Assembly: GCA_002430125.1 (NCBI GenBank)
Contig: DJBQ01000005.1
Span: 1 to 28,327 of the forward strand
DNA: 28,327 nt
Source of the DNA: Rhodobacterales bacterium UBA5972
GTDB taxonomy: Bacteria > Pseudomonadota > Alphaproteobacteria > Rhodobacterales > Rhodobacteraceae
Direction: 5' to 3'
Under the pieces are notes generated by a model. It made no database searches. It was not told the origin of the DNA and was given only the letters and a program-made list of their open reading frames with translations. How positions within the stretch are numbered: position 1 is the stretch's first letter; each line of letters starts with the position of its first letter. The position numbers and the translations under genes are program-made. This document shows positions 1 to 9,690 of this stretch, piece by piece.

Positions 1-1118
1 ATGGCGCGCTTGAAGATCAGGTCGTAAAGCTTGGCTTCGTCCCCGCTGCCCGCTCGATCTTTGCGGAAATCGGTCGGGCGGATCGCTTCATGCGCTTCCT
101 GCGCGTTCTTGGCTTTGTTTTTATAGATGCGCGGGCTGTCCGGCAGATAAGGCGCGCCATACCGGGTTTTGATTTCGTCCCGCGCGGCGACCACCGCTTC
201 GGGTGCCATGTCGATGCCGTCGGTCCGCATATAGGTGATGTACCCGGCCTCGTATAACCGCTGCGCCGTGCTCATTGTCTGGCGCGCGCCAAAGCCGAAT
301 TTGCGGCTGGCCTCTTGCTGCAGGGTCGAGGTCATGAATGGCGGATAGGGGTTGCGCGAGGCGGGCTTGGCCTCGACCAAAATCACCGCCAGATCGCGGC
401 TGTTGACTGCGTGGGTTGCCAGATCGGCGGCTTCGGCCGTGGCAATATCAAATTTATCGAGCTTCTTGCCGCCCAGAACCGTCAGCCGCGCTTCGACCTC
501 CTGCCCACGCGGGGTGGTTACAATCGCGCCTACAGTCCAGAATTCGCGCGCCCTGAACGCTTCGACTTCCATTTCACGTTCAACAATCAGACGCAGGCAG
601 ACCGATTGCACCCGACCGGCAGATTTTGACCCCGGCAACTTGCGCCACAGAACCGGCGACAGGGTGAACCCGACCAGATAATCCAGCGCACGGCGGGCGA
701 GGTAGGCCTCGACCAGTTCCATATCGACCTGACGCGGGTTTTTCATCGCTTCGGTGACGGCGGATTTGGTGATCGCGTTGAACACAACCCGGCTGACCGG
801 GGTGTCTTTCTTGATGGCTTTGCGGGCGCGCAAGGCCTCTTCCAGATGCCAGGAAATTGCCTCGCCTTCACGGTCAGGGTCGGTCGCGAGGATCAGGTTA
901 TTGTCAGCCTTCAGCGCGTCAACGATTGCTTTGATGTGTTTTTGCGAGGTCGGCGCAATCTCCCATTTCATCTCGAAATCTGCATCTGGATCGACCGAAC
1001 CGTTCTTGGCGGGCAGGTCGCGCACGTGGCCGTAAGACGCCAGAACCGTGTAGCCGCTGCCGAGGTATTTGTTGATGGTTTTGGCCTTGGCGGGCGATTC
1101 AACAACGACGACGGGCAT
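1..1118 (-). CDS. topA: DNA topoisomerase I, N-terminal part (cut by left edge)
   Basis: Type IA topoisomerase that relaxes negative supercoils by cutting one DNA strand through a tyrosyl-phosphate bond. The reading starts at the ATG at 1118-1116 with MPVVVVESPAKAKT, the classic start of the Toprim domain. The acidic Toprim motif TDPDREGEA follows near residues 78-86. The catalytic motif GYITYMRTDG places the active-site tyrosine at about residue 296 (codon 231-233). About 372 codons are visible. The rest of the core and the C-terminal zinc-ribbon region lie beyond the left edge, so the gene is partial because of the window and shows no damage. It is divergent from the small hypothetical gene at 1270. 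Nearness to dprA is common in Rhodobacterales. Identification is very secure. Confidence 0.96.
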   Translation of the reverse strand, partial: MPVVVVESPAKAKTINKYLGSGYTVLASYGHVRDLPAKNGSVDPDADFEMKWEIAPTSQKHIKAIVDALKADNNLILATDPDREGEAISWHLEEALRARKAIKKDTPVSRVVFNAITKSAVTEAMKNPRQVDMELVEAYLARRALDYLVGFTLSPVLWRKLPGSKSAGRVQSVCLRLIVEREMEVEAFRAREFWTVGAIVTTPRGQEVEARLTVLGGKKLDKFDIATAEAADLATHAVNSRDLAVILVEAKPASRNPYPPFMTSTLQQEASRKFGFGARQTMSTAQRLYEAGYITYMRTDGIDMAPEAVVAARDEIKTRYGAPYLPDSPRIYKNKAKNAQEAHEAIRPTDFRKDRAGSGDEAKLYDLIFKRA

Positions 1119-1269
1119 GGGCAATCCAATACTGAAAAACGGGCTTTGCTGTGGGCGCGGAACATGGGTTGCAGGGCAGGGTCTGTCAATGGGTTAGTTT
1201 TCTGCCGTGCCTTGACCCAGCGGATTTATCGGCGTCAGATGCCGGAATTATGGCGTGGGGGGTTTCAGG

Positions 1270-1707
1270 ATGATCAGGATTTTCTGCCTTTTGGCGTTGC
1301 TTTTCAAGCCGTTACGCGCCTCTGCAGGCGAAGACTATCACGAACCCACCCGTGGCAGTGCGACGCGCGCCGCCATGATGGATGCGATTCGTCCGCAAGT
1401 CGAATGGAACCTCGGCCAGCCGATCGAATTCGTGGTGAAAGAACTGCGCGTCGCAAATGATATCGGTTTTGCCATCCTGGAACCGCAACGCCCCGGCGGC
1501 AAAGCGATCCGGCTTGCTGACACGCCGATGGTCCGGCGTGCGGGTGGGGATATTGAGATGTTCGACGGCACAACGGTTTACGTCCTTTACCAACTGTCCG
1601 GCGCAACCTGGGTGGCGGTGCATTGGGCAATCGGTGCCACCGACGTGTGGTGGGCCGACCCGGAACTGTGCGTAACCTTCCGGTCTGTAGCGCCCGAAGC
1701 GTGTTAG
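1270..1707 (+). CDS. Small secreted hypothetical protein
   Basis: A protein of about 145 residues that I do not recognise. From the ATG at 1270 it opens with a short basic stretch and a hydrophobic core (MIRIFCLLALLF) ending at ASAGED, which reads as a Sec signal peptide cleaved near residue 20, so it is probably periplasmic. An in-frame start at 1255 exists, but 1270 puts the signal peptide at the true N-terminus. The mature part has a tyrosine/valine strand (TTVYVLYQLSG) followed by WVAVHWAIGATDVWW. Two cysteines near the C-terminus (ELCVTF and the last residue) could form a disulphide. It is divergent from topA and lies about 210 bases before the lipid desaturase gene, so shared transcription is uncertain. 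GC-rich codon use fits a resident gene. Confidence 0.7.
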   Translation: MIRIFCLLALLFKPLRASAGEDYHEPTRGSATRAAMMDAIRPQVEWNLGQPIEFVVKELRVANDIGFAILEPQRPGGKAIRLADTPMVRRAGGDIEMFDGTTVYVLYQLSGATWVAVHWAIGATDVWWADPELCVTFRSVAPEAC

Positions 1708-1931
1708 GTGGGCGCTGGGTATAGGAGTGTCGGTCGCGCGAAGATCCAGAGATTTGCCGTCGATCACAGCGCGAAAACGCAGCCGATAACCTGAACCCAG
1801 ACCAGGTTGGGATCAGTCGAAAGGTATGGAATCCCTGACTTTCCTTGAAAAAAATAGTGTTGCAGCCTAGTGTGATGCGGGCGTTAACTGCGTTTCCGGG
1901 GGTCCAAATCATCTAGAAATTGGAGATCAGC

Positions 1932-2528
1932 TTGTTATTGGAAATCGTCACGGGGATATTTTGGGCTGTGGGCCTGTACCTATTGGTGGATTTCATTGCT
2001 GGCTTTTTCCACTGGGCCGAAGACACCCTAGGGACACCGGAAACACCGATTTGGGGGCAGACGTTCGTCGCACCCAACGTGCTGCATCACAATGCACCAC
2101 TTGAAATGAACAAAATCCACTGGTTCCGCAACAGCCTGCCGATCTATCTGATTTGCATCGCGGTTTTGGGCGTGGCCTGGTTGACTGACAGCTTAGGCTG
2201 GAAGGTTTGGTTCTTTGCGTTTGTCGGCTTGTTCGCCCAGCAGACCCACCGATGGTCGCACACACCGCGAAAAGCGTTGCCGCGGCTTGTTGTGTTTTTA
2301 CAGCGCCTCAAGATCTTGCAAGATGCCAAACACCATTACAAACACCACCGCGCCGACCACAGCACGCATTTTTGCGTCGGAACACCCTGGCTTAATCCGA
2401 TCCTTGACCGGTTTGGTGTCTGGAAGTTTCTCGAGCGGATGTTGGTTCCGGTATTTGGGGCGCCGCGCCGACCTGATTTAGATGACAAGACCTGGTACAA
2501 CGACCGGGCATTTTATAGTAGGCAATAA
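1932..2528 (+). CDS. CarF/TMEM189 (Kua)-family membrane lipid desaturase, probable plasmanylethanolamine desaturase
   Basis: Membrane enzyme of the Kua/TMEM189/CarF family. Characterised members make the vinyl-ether bond of plasmalogens from alkyl-ether phospholipids, and in Myxococcus CarF is needed for the singlet-oxygen/light response. The His-rich pattern is complete: FFHWAEDT, PNVLHHNAP, QTHRWSH and KHHYKHHRADHSTHF, with His at about residues 27, 52, 53, 106, 110, 134, 135, 138, 139, 143 and 146, expected to bind a di-metal centre. Hydrophobic segments lie near residues 5-25, 70-86 and 91-105. No ATG is available near the front. In-frame TTG codons occur at 1920, 1932 and 1938. GGAG at 1922-1925 lies six bases before TTG 1932, so I choose that start (198 aa). 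It ends 25 bases from the convergent dprA. Substrate and exact reaction are inferred from the family. Confidence 0.82.
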   Translation: MLLEIVTGIFWAVGLYLLVDFIAGFFHWAEDTLGTPETPIWGQTFVAPNVLHHNAPLEMNKIHWFRNSLPIYLICIAVLGVAWLTDSLGWKVWFFAFVGLFAQQTHRWSHTPRKALPRLVVFLQRLKILQDAKHHYKHHRADHSTHFCVGTPWLNPILDRFGVWKFLERMLVPVFGAPRRPDLDDKTWYNDRAFYSRQ

Positions 2529-2553
2529 GCCGGATTGCGGCCTTTCCCCCCCC

Positions 2554-3702
2554 TCAAACCACCAGCGCCAACATGCCGCCGGTATGGCGTTGCAACCTGC
2601 CGTCAAGTTCAAGCGTCACCAGATGCGATGACACTGCGGCGGCGGGGGCGTTGAGTTCGCGGATCAACTGATCCTCGGGGATCGGGGCGGGGCCCAGCAG
2701 TGAGAGGATTTTTCGCGACAGGTCCATCGCCTCGGAAATTGTGGCTTTGGGGGGTTCCTGTATGGTCAGCCGGGACGGCACAATCGGGTCAGGTCGCGGC
2801 GCTTGTTGCGGCACGCCAAGGGCTTCGATCACATCGCTTGCCGATCGTACCAGAACCGCGCCGTCACGGATCAGCATGTTGCAGCCGGTGGCGCGGGTAT
2901 CCAGTGGATGCCCCGGTACGGCCATCACGTCGCGGCCCTGATCGGCGGCTTCGCGGGCAGTGATCAGGCTACCGGATTTGGCCGCCCCTTCCACCACAAC
3001 CACGGCCCGGCTGAGGCCGGACACAATCCGGTTGCGGCGCGGGAAATGCCGTGCCTGCGGGGCAAGGCCCATCGGTTGTTCCGAAATCAGCAAGCCGGTT
3101 TCGGCAATTTCATCGGCCAGTTTCTGGTTTTCGACCGGATAGATAACATCAACCCCGCCAGCCATGACCGCGATTGTTCCGGTTGGCAGGGCGGCATGAT
3201 GCGCAGCAGCATCAATCCCGCGCGCGAGGCCCGAAGTGACGACATATCCGGCCTTGCCCAGATCGCTGGCCAGCAGTTTCGCCATGCGGGTGCCAAGGCT
3301 CGAGGCGTTGCGTGCACCCACCAGCGCAACGCTGTCGCGCAGCAACAGATCGACACGTCCACGCGCCCAGATCACTGGCGGGGCATCGCTGATATCGGCC
3401 AGAACCTGTGAATATTCCGGCGTGCCGATACAAAGAAGACGGGCGCGTTTGGCGCGACCGGTTTCGTATTCCCGCTGGGCTTCGGCCTTTGGGTAAACGT
3501 GATAGTTGTTCACCCCGGCCGCCGCAGCAATACCCGGCAGCGCATCCAGTGCGGCACCGGCAGTGCCGTAATCGCCCATCAGGCGCATAAACGTCGCAGG
3601 CCCGACCCGGCGTGAACGGATCAGTTGCAGCCACAACACTTTGTCGTCGTGGGTTTGTGGCAAGGCCGATTGGGGGATCGACCCAAACAGAGAATCAGTC
3701 AT
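2554..3702 (-). CDS. dprA: DNA-processing protein DprA (natural transformation)
   Basis: DprA/Smf binds incoming single-stranded DNA and loads RecA during transformation. The 382-residue reading has an N-terminal helical region (residues 20-80) and then the DprA Rossmann-like core. Core motifs are GARNASSLGTRMA, TSGLARGIDAAAHHAAL, AGGVDVIYPVEN, FPRRNRIVSGLS and SGSLITAREAADQGRDV. The last ~65 residues look like the winged-helix DML1 domain seen in many proteobacterial DprA proteins. The ATG at 3702 has GGAG at a good distance upstream. Full length, no damage seen. It is convergent with the lipid desaturase gene and faces the same way as topA, from which it is separated by two plus-strand genes. 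Confidence 0.95.
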   Translation of the reverse strand: MTDSLFGSIPQSALPQTHDDKVLWLQLIRSRRVGPATFMRLMGDYGTAGAALDALPGIAAAAGVNNYHVYPKAEAQREYETGRAKRARLLCIGTPEYSQVLADISDAPPVIWARGRVDLLLRDSVALVGARNASSLGTRMAKLLASDLGKAGYVVTSGLARGIDAAAHHAALPTGTIAVMAGGVDVIYPVENQKLADEIAETGLLISEQPMGLAPQARHFPRRNRIVSGLSRAVVVVEGAAKSGSLITAREAADQGRDVMAVPGHPLDTRATGCNMLIRDGAVLVRSASDVIEALGVPQQAPRPDPIVPSRLTIQEPPKATISEAMDLSRKILSLLGPAPIPEDQLIRELNAPAAAVSSHLVTLELDGRLQRHTGGMLALVV

Positions 3703-3828
3703 TAAGGCTCCGTGGCAGCGGAAGCGTTGATTTTGGCCTTTGCAGCCTTAATGAAAGGTTAACGAACCAGGTTTCTAAGCCGCCAAGCCGACCTCAACCC
3801 CACGTAATCAGGTAAATCAACGCGCAAG

Positions 3829-5256
<1,428 letters not shown>

Positions 5257-5446
5257 TGGCAGCAACTTTCCCGCCAAATGGCGTGTTTTTGAGGCTTGAA
5301 GCGGCTGAATGCCGCAAAAGAGAAACTTGTTCTTGGTCGCGTATTATGGTTTCTCCCACGAAAGAAACAACTGGGGATTCTCTGTCATCAGATGGGGTGT
5401 CACCGTAGCGGCAGCAAGGCTGCACAGATAAACGGGAAGAATACGG

Positions 5447-6307
5447 ATGCGCTTAGTCAGAACACTCACCGGAATCGGAACTGCATTGACCGGATTGACC
5501 CTTAGCGGGGCAGTATGGGCGCAAGCAGCGTTGCAAGGGTTGGAAACTGTCGGCAAACCCAAGCCCGAGGGTATTTATTTTCAGCCAGCCGCGACCGAAC
5601 TGGCCCGCGATATTCACTGGCTGGACGATTTGATCATGTGGATCATCACGATCATCACAGTTTTTGTCGCATTGCTGTTGCTGTGGATACCATTCCGTTA
5701 CAACCGCCGCAGAAATCCCGTGGCGGCCACATTCACCCATAATTCGGCCCTTGAAGTCGCCTGGACCATCGTGCCGATCATCATTCTGATCGTCATCGGG
5801 GTGTTTTCGCTGCCGGTTCTGTTCAAGCAGATGGAAATTCCCGAGGCTGAACTGAATATCAAGATCACCGGCAACCAGTGGTACTGGTCTTATGAATACA
5901 CCGACGAAAACCTGAGCTTTGACAGCTTTATGCTGGCCCGCGAAGACCTTGCCAAGAACGGTTACGCACCCGACGAATACCTTTTGGCCACTGACACAGC
6001 CGTCGTTGTGCCGATCAACAAAATTGTCGTCCTCAGCATCACTGGGTCTGACGTGATCCATTCATGGACCATTCCGGCCTTTGGCGTGAAACAAGACGCG
6101 GTGCCCGGTCGTCTGGCTCAGTCCTGGTTCAAAGCGGAACGTGAAGGCGTTTACTTCGGTCAGTGCTCGGAACTTTGCGGCAAAGATCACACGTTTATGC
6201 CGATCGTGGTCAAAGTTGTGTCGCAGGCGGTTTATGACGAATGGCTGAAAACCTCGCTGGCGGCCGCAAACGGCACACCTGCACCGGTTGCCGTTGCGTC
6301 GAATTAA
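5447..6307 (+). CDS. ctaC: Cytochrome c oxidase subunit II
   Basis: Subunit II of an aa3-type haem-copper oxidase. It takes electrons from cytochrome c through the binuclear CuA centre in the periplasm. The reading has a signal peptide (residues 1-26, cleavage near VWAQA) and two membrane helices (about 60-85 and 105-125, the second with VAWTIVPIIILIVIG). The aromatic stretch GNQWYWSYEY follows, and then all CuA ligands: H205 (DVIHSW), C240, E242, C244, H248 and M251 in CSELCGKDHTFM. Start ATG 5447 has GGGAAGA upstream. It is the first gene of a cluster with haem O synthase, Cox11, subunit III and Surf1. Subunit I (ctaD) is absent, as is usual in Rhodobacteraceae and Paracoccus, where it sits elsewhere. 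Confidence 0.97.
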   Translation: MRLVRTLTGIGTALTGLTLSGAVWAQAALQGLETVGKPKPEGIYFQPAATELARDIHWLDDLIMWIITIITVFVALLLLWIPFRYNRRRNPVAATFTHNSALEVAWTIVPIIILIVIGVFSLPVLFKQMEIPEAELNIKITGNQWYWSYEYTDENLSFDSFMLAREDLAKNGYAPDEYLLATDTAVVVPINKIVVLSITGSDVIHSWTIPAFGVKQDAVPGRLAQSWFKAEREGVYFGQCSELCGKDHTFMPIVVKVVSQAVYDEWLKTSLAAANGTPAPVAVASN

Positions 6308-6361
6308 GGTTGAAACCAAGGGGGCGCATTCTGTGCGTGCTCTTGTGGCATGGATAATCCG

Positions 6362-7315
6362 ATGACGGATGTAACCACAATGGATCAAAGCCGCGATGCC
6401 GAGTTTGGTGATTATTTCGCCTTGCTCAAGCCGCGTGTAATGTCGCTGGTGATCTTCACCGCAGCGGTTGGTCTGTTTGTGGCGCCGGTGCATGTGCATC
6501 CAGTTCTGGCCTTCGCGTCGATCCTGTTTATCGCCATCGGGGCCGGTGCCTCGGGCGCGCTGAATATGTGGTGGGACGCCGATATCGACCTTGTGATGAA
6601 GCGCACGCAGGGCCGCCCGGTGCCGTCGGGCCGGGTTACGGCGGACGACGCCAAGATGCTGGGCTTGTGGCTGTCGGTGATTGCGGTGGCGATGCTGGGG
6701 CTGACCGCGAACTTTCTGGCGGCAGGTTTACTGGCCTTCACCATCTTCTTTTACGCCGTGGTGTATTCGATGTGGCTGAAACGCGCCACGCCGCAGAATA
6801 TCGTTATCGGTGGAGCGGCTGGTGCCTTTCCGCCGATGATCGGCTGGGCGGTGGCAACTGGTGGCGTGTCGATTGAATCGATCCTGATGTTCGGGTTGAT
6901 CTTCATGTGGACCCCGCCGCATTTTTGGGCGCTGGCGTTGTTTATGAACGACGACTACACCAAGGCAGGGGTGCCGATGCTGCCGGTCACGCATGGCAAA
7001 CGCGAGACCCGCAAGCAAATCCTGATCTATTCGGTGCTGTTGGCCCCTGTTGGTCTGATACTGGCATTTACGCCAATCGGCGGACCGGTGTTTTTCGCGG
7101 TCTCGGCTGTGTTGAATATCCTGTTCCTTAAAGGCGCTTACGGCCTTTACCGCCGGGTTGAAGACAATGCCGAAGCGGATAAATACGCAGCGGAACGCAA
7201 GTTTTTCCGCCTGTCGCTTTACTATCTGTTCCTGCATTTCGTCGGCCTGCTGGTCGAGTCAGGCCTGCGCGCTGCATCAATTGACTGGGCCTTTTGGCCG
7301 CAATGGGGGCTGTAA
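6362..7315 (+). CDS. ctaB: Protohaem IX farnesyltransferase (haem O synthase)
   Basis: UbiA-superfamily membrane prenyltransferase that attaches a farnesyl group to haem B, giving haem O, the precursor of haem A for the oxidase encoded by this cluster. The diphosphate-binding Asp motif NMWWDADIDLVMKRTQGRP lies near residues 65-83. A second loop, MNDDYTKAGVPMLP, follows the conserved FMWTPPHFWALAL. About seven to nine hydrophobic segments span the protein. Possible starts are ATG 6350 and ATG 6362; I prefer 6362, which gives MTDVTTMDQ and has GGAT five bases upstream, but the evidence is slight. The stop codon overlaps the next gene by one base (TAATG), showing a tight operon. Confidence 0.95.
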   Translation: MTDVTTMDQSRDAEFGDYFALLKPRVMSLVIFTAAVGLFVAPVHVHPVLAFASILFIAIGAGASGALNMWWDADIDLVMKRTQGRPVPSGRVTADDAKMLGLWLSVIAVAMLGLTANFLAAGLLAFTIFFYAVVYSMWLKRATPQNIVIGGAAGAFPPMIGWAVATGGVSIESILMFGLIFMWTPPHFWALALFMNDDYTKAGVPMLPVTHGKRETRKQILIYSVLLAPVGLILAFTPIGGPVFFAVSAVLNILFLKGAYGLYRRVEDNAEADKYAAERKFFRLSLYYLFLHFVGLLVESGLRAASIDWAFWPQWGL

Positions 7316-7500
7316 TGGCAATCACCAAAGATCACGAACTGCATGTGCGCCGCCGCAAGCGCAATTTGTGGGTTGGTTTGATGCTGGTCAGTTTTGTGGC
7401 GCTGGTGTTTGGCATCACCGTGGCCAAAATGTCGGATGGCGAAATGATGGAAGCGTTTGATCATTCGCTGCGCCCTTCATTGGTTGAGGGCAGCGAATGA
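7315..7500 (+). CDS. Small single-helix membrane protein of the oxidase cluster (CoxF-like)
   Basis: A 61-residue protein between haem O synthase and Cox11. It has a basic N-terminus (HVRRRKRN), one transmembrane helix near residues 18-38 (LWVGLMLVSFVALVFGITV) and a short acidic C-terminus. A small ORF in this position is typical of alphaproteobacterial cta operons and is often called CoxF. A role in oxidase assembly is assumed from position only. The start at 7315 shares its A with the ctaB stop, and its stop overlaps the ctaG start (ATGA), so translational coupling on both sides supports a real gene. Confidence 0.82.
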   Translation: MAITKDHELHVRRRKRNLWVGLMLVSFVALVFGITVAKMSDGEMMEAFDHSLRPSLVEGSE

Positions 7501-8075
7501 GCGGCGGTATCTCAAACGGTCAGATTGCCCAACGGCTGGTGATGGTTGTGGCTTTCATGGGCGCGATGTCCTACGCCTCGGTGCCATTTTACAACTGGTT
7601 CTGCAAAGTCACCGGCTGGGGCGGGCAGACCAGTGTTGCGACATCCGGCAGCGATCTGATCCTCGATCGAATGATCACTGTGCGGTTTGATGCGTCACTG
7701 GCACGCGATATGCCGTGGGAATTCAAACCTTTACAGCGCGAAATGCAGCTGAAGATCGGTGAAACCGGTCTGGCGTTTTACGAGGCTTACAACCCGACTG
7801 ACAAGCCGATAGCCGGCACCGCAAGTTACAACGTTGCGCCGTTTTCAGCTGGATCGTACTTTGACAAAATCGCCTGCTTTTGCTTTGAAATGCAGGTGCT
7901 TCAACCCCACGAACGGGTGCAGATGCCGGTCAGTTTCTTTGTCGATCCGGAAATCGTCAACGATCCTGAAACCAAAAATATCCAAGAGTTGACCCTGTCC
8001 TATACGTTCCACGTTGCCGAATTGCCGCAGGACGAGGTAAGCCTTGTCGAAACCAAATCAAATCCGCTAAATTGA
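7497..8075 (+). CDS. ctaG: Cytochrome c oxidase assembly protein CtaG (Cox11 family)
   Basis: Cox11/CtaG is a membrane-anchored copper chaperone that delivers copper to the CuB site of subunit I. The 192-residue protein has one N-terminal membrane helix (about residues 12-30, LVMVVAFMGAMSYASVPFYNWFC) and a periplasmic immunoglobulin-like domain. The copper-binding CFCF motif sits in DKIACFCFEMQVL. The aromatic FYNWFCKVTGWGG and the PVSFFVDPE stretch are also typical. It starts four bases inside the preceding small gene (ATGA), so it is probably translationally coupled. Full length, no anomalies. Confidence 0.95.
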   Translation: MSGGISNGQIAQRLVMVVAFMGAMSYASVPFYNWFCKVTGWGGQTSVATSGSDLILDRMITVRFDASLARDMPWEFKPLQREMQLKIGETGLAFYEAYNPTDKPIAGTASYNVAPFSAGSYFDKIACFCFEMQVLQPHERVQMPVSFFVDPEIVNDPETKNIQELTLSYTFHVAELPQDEVSLVETKSNPLN

Positions 8076-8099
8076 GCCGAAAAATAGGGAAGAACACCA

Positions 8100-8903
8100 A
8101 TGGCGCATGAAAAAAACCACGATTTCCACATCCTGAACCCCAGTATCCTGCCGTTTGCAAGTGCCTTGGGCGGGATGACCATGCTGGGCGGCATGGTGCT
8201 TTACATGCACGACATGGGTCCGTGGCTGGGTCTGATCGGCCTCGCGATGGTGCTTTACGTGATGTATGCGTGGTGGGCGCAGGTGATTGTCGAAGCCAAT
8301 GAAGGCGATCACACGCCGGTTGTGATGATCGGTCTGCGCTATGGCGTGATCATGTTCATCATGTCGGAGATCATGTTCTTTGTGGCGTGGTTCTGGAACT
8401 TTTTCAAACATGCGCTTTACCCTGCCGGGCCGAACTATCCCGCCGTGGACGGACCCTGGCCACCGGTTGGGATCGAAACCTTTGATCCCTGGCACCTGCC
8501 TCTGATGAACACGTTGATCCTGCTGTGTTCCGGGGCTGCCGCGACTTGGGCGCACCACGCGATTGCGCATGACAACAACAACCGCAAGGATCTGGTCAAC
8601 GGCCTTATTCTGTCGATCCTGTTGGGTGCGCTGTTCACGGTGTTTCAGGCCTATGAATATAGCCACGCGCAGTTCGGGTTTTCCGGCAATATCTATGGCG
8701 CGACCTTCTTTATGGCCACGGGCTTTCACGGCTTTCACGTGCTGGTCGGAACGATCTTTCTGGGGGTTTGCCTGGTGCGGGCGATCAATGGTCAGATGAC
8801 GACCGAGCATCATCTGGGCTTTGAGGCGGCGGCTTGGTACTGGCACTTTGTTGACGTGGTGTGGTTGTTCCTGTTCGCAGCCATTTACATCTGGGGCGGC
8901 TGA
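8100..8903 (+). CDS. ctaE: Cytochrome c oxidase subunit III
   Basis: Subunit III of the aa3 oxidase, a seven-helix membrane protein that stabilises the catalytic subunit and proton uptake. Visible signatures are [15 protein letters not shown], the glutamate-bearing helix [62 protein letters not shown] and the C-terminal [18 protein letters not shown]. Length is 267 residues, normal for the family. AGGGA upstream of ATG 8100 acts as the ribosome binding site, 24 bases after the ctaG stop. It continues the operon led by ctaC. Confidence 0.97.
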   Translation: MAHEKNHDFHILNPSILPFASALGGMTMLGGMVLYMHDMGPWLGLIGLAMVLYVMYAWWAQVIVEANEGDHTPVVMIGLRYGVIMFIMSEIMFFVAWFWNFFKHALYPAGPNYPAVDGPWPPVGIETFDPWHLPLMNTLILLCSGAAATWAHHAIAHDNNNRKDLVNGLILSILLGALFTVFQAYEYSHAQFGFSGNIYGATFFMATGFHGFHVLVGTIFLGVCLVRAINGQMTTEHHLGFEAAAWYWHFVDVVWLFLFAAIYIWGG

Positions 8904-8953
8904 ACCGCGCGAGGCGCGATTGCCTTCGGCGAGAGTTTTTTCAAAACTATGAT

Positions 8954-8975
8954 AGGGCGCGGGGGATCGCGCCCT
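8954..8975 (+). terminator. Hairpin between ctaE and surf1
   Basis: Eight-base perfect stem AGGGCGCG / CGCGCCCT with a six-base loop, followed by TTACGTTTT. The T-tract is interrupted, so this is either a weak terminator or an mRNA-stabilising hairpin that lowers surf1 expression relative to the oxidase subunits. The stem is seen directly; the function is inferred. Confidence 0.45.
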
Positions 8976-8995
8976 TACGTTTTAGGGGTAGTATC

Positions 8996-9673
8996 ATGAC
9001 ACGGCGGATGATCCTGCCAGCGCTGTTCGGGCTGAGTGGCGTGGCGATACTGATTTGGCTGGGCGTCTGGCAATTGCAGCGTCTGGAATGGAAAACCGCT
9101 GTGCTGGCCCAGATCGCGACGCGCCTTCATGATGCACCTGTCGGGCTGCCAGACCAGCCGCGTGAAGACCTGCATCAATATCTGGCCGTGGTTGTCGATG
9201 GCACATTATTGCCGGGCGAAGTGCATGTTCTGACCAGCCAGACCAATCGCGGCCCCGGTTATCGGGTAATCCAGCGCCTGCAAACCGGCAACCGGATCAT
9301 CCTGATTGATCGCGGTTTTATCGCCCAAACCCTGAAAACCGCCGACCGCCCGCTGGTCACTGCGCGTTTTGAGGGCAATCTGTTGTGGCCCAACGAGATT
9401 GACGAAACCTTTACCCCGGACCCGGACCTTAAAGCCGGAATATGGTTTGCCCGCGATCTGCCTGCCATAGCTGCGCATCTTGGGGCCGAGCAGGTTCTGC
9501 TGGTGCTGCGGGCCTCAAACGAGGCCGAGCAGGTGGTGATCCCTTGGCCGGTCAATACCGAAGGCGTGGCGAACAATCATTTCCAATACGCGATGACGTG
9601 GTTTTCACTTGCAGTGATCTGGTTGGGGATGACAGGCTATCTGCTATGGCGTATCAGGCAAAAACTCGACTAG
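8996..9673 (+). CDS. Surf1-family cytochrome oxidase assembly protein
   Basis: Surf1 proteins help insert haem A into subunit I of cytochrome oxidase. The 225-residue protein has the expected two-helix topology: an N-terminal helix (PALFGLSGVAILIWLGVWQLQRLEWK, residues 7-28), a long periplasmic domain and a C-terminal helix near 197-218 (NHFQYAMTWFSLAVIWLGM). The family signatures GVWQLQRLEWK, NRGPGYRVIQ, IILIDRGFI and NNHFQYAMTWF are all present. I start at ATG 8996; the reading is open upstream, but that region contains the hairpin at 8954-8975. The DUF983 gene that often lies between ctaE and surf1 in this order is missing here. Confidence 0.92.
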   Translation: MTRRMILPALFGLSGVAILIWLGVWQLQRLEWKTAVLAQIATRLHDAPVGLPDQPREDLHQYLAVVVDGTLLPGEVHVLTSQTNRGPGYRVIQRLQTGNRIILIDRGFIAQTLKTADRPLVTARFEGNLLWPNEIDETFTPDPDLKAGIWFARDLPAIAAHLGAEQVLLVLRASNEAEQVVIPWPVNTEGVANNHFQYAMTWFSLAVIWLGMTGYLLWRIRQKLD

Positions 9674-9690
9674 AAAAGACGACATCACGC

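Noticed and set aside
1304..1912. Long minus-strand open frames over the small secreted gene, including a stretch near 1711-1800 reading GYRLRFRAVIDGKSLDLRA
   Set aside because: Most of it is the antisense shadow of the plus-strand gene. The 30-codon stretch outside it has a head-closure-protein look, but is too short, lacks a start, and I could not tie it to a family.
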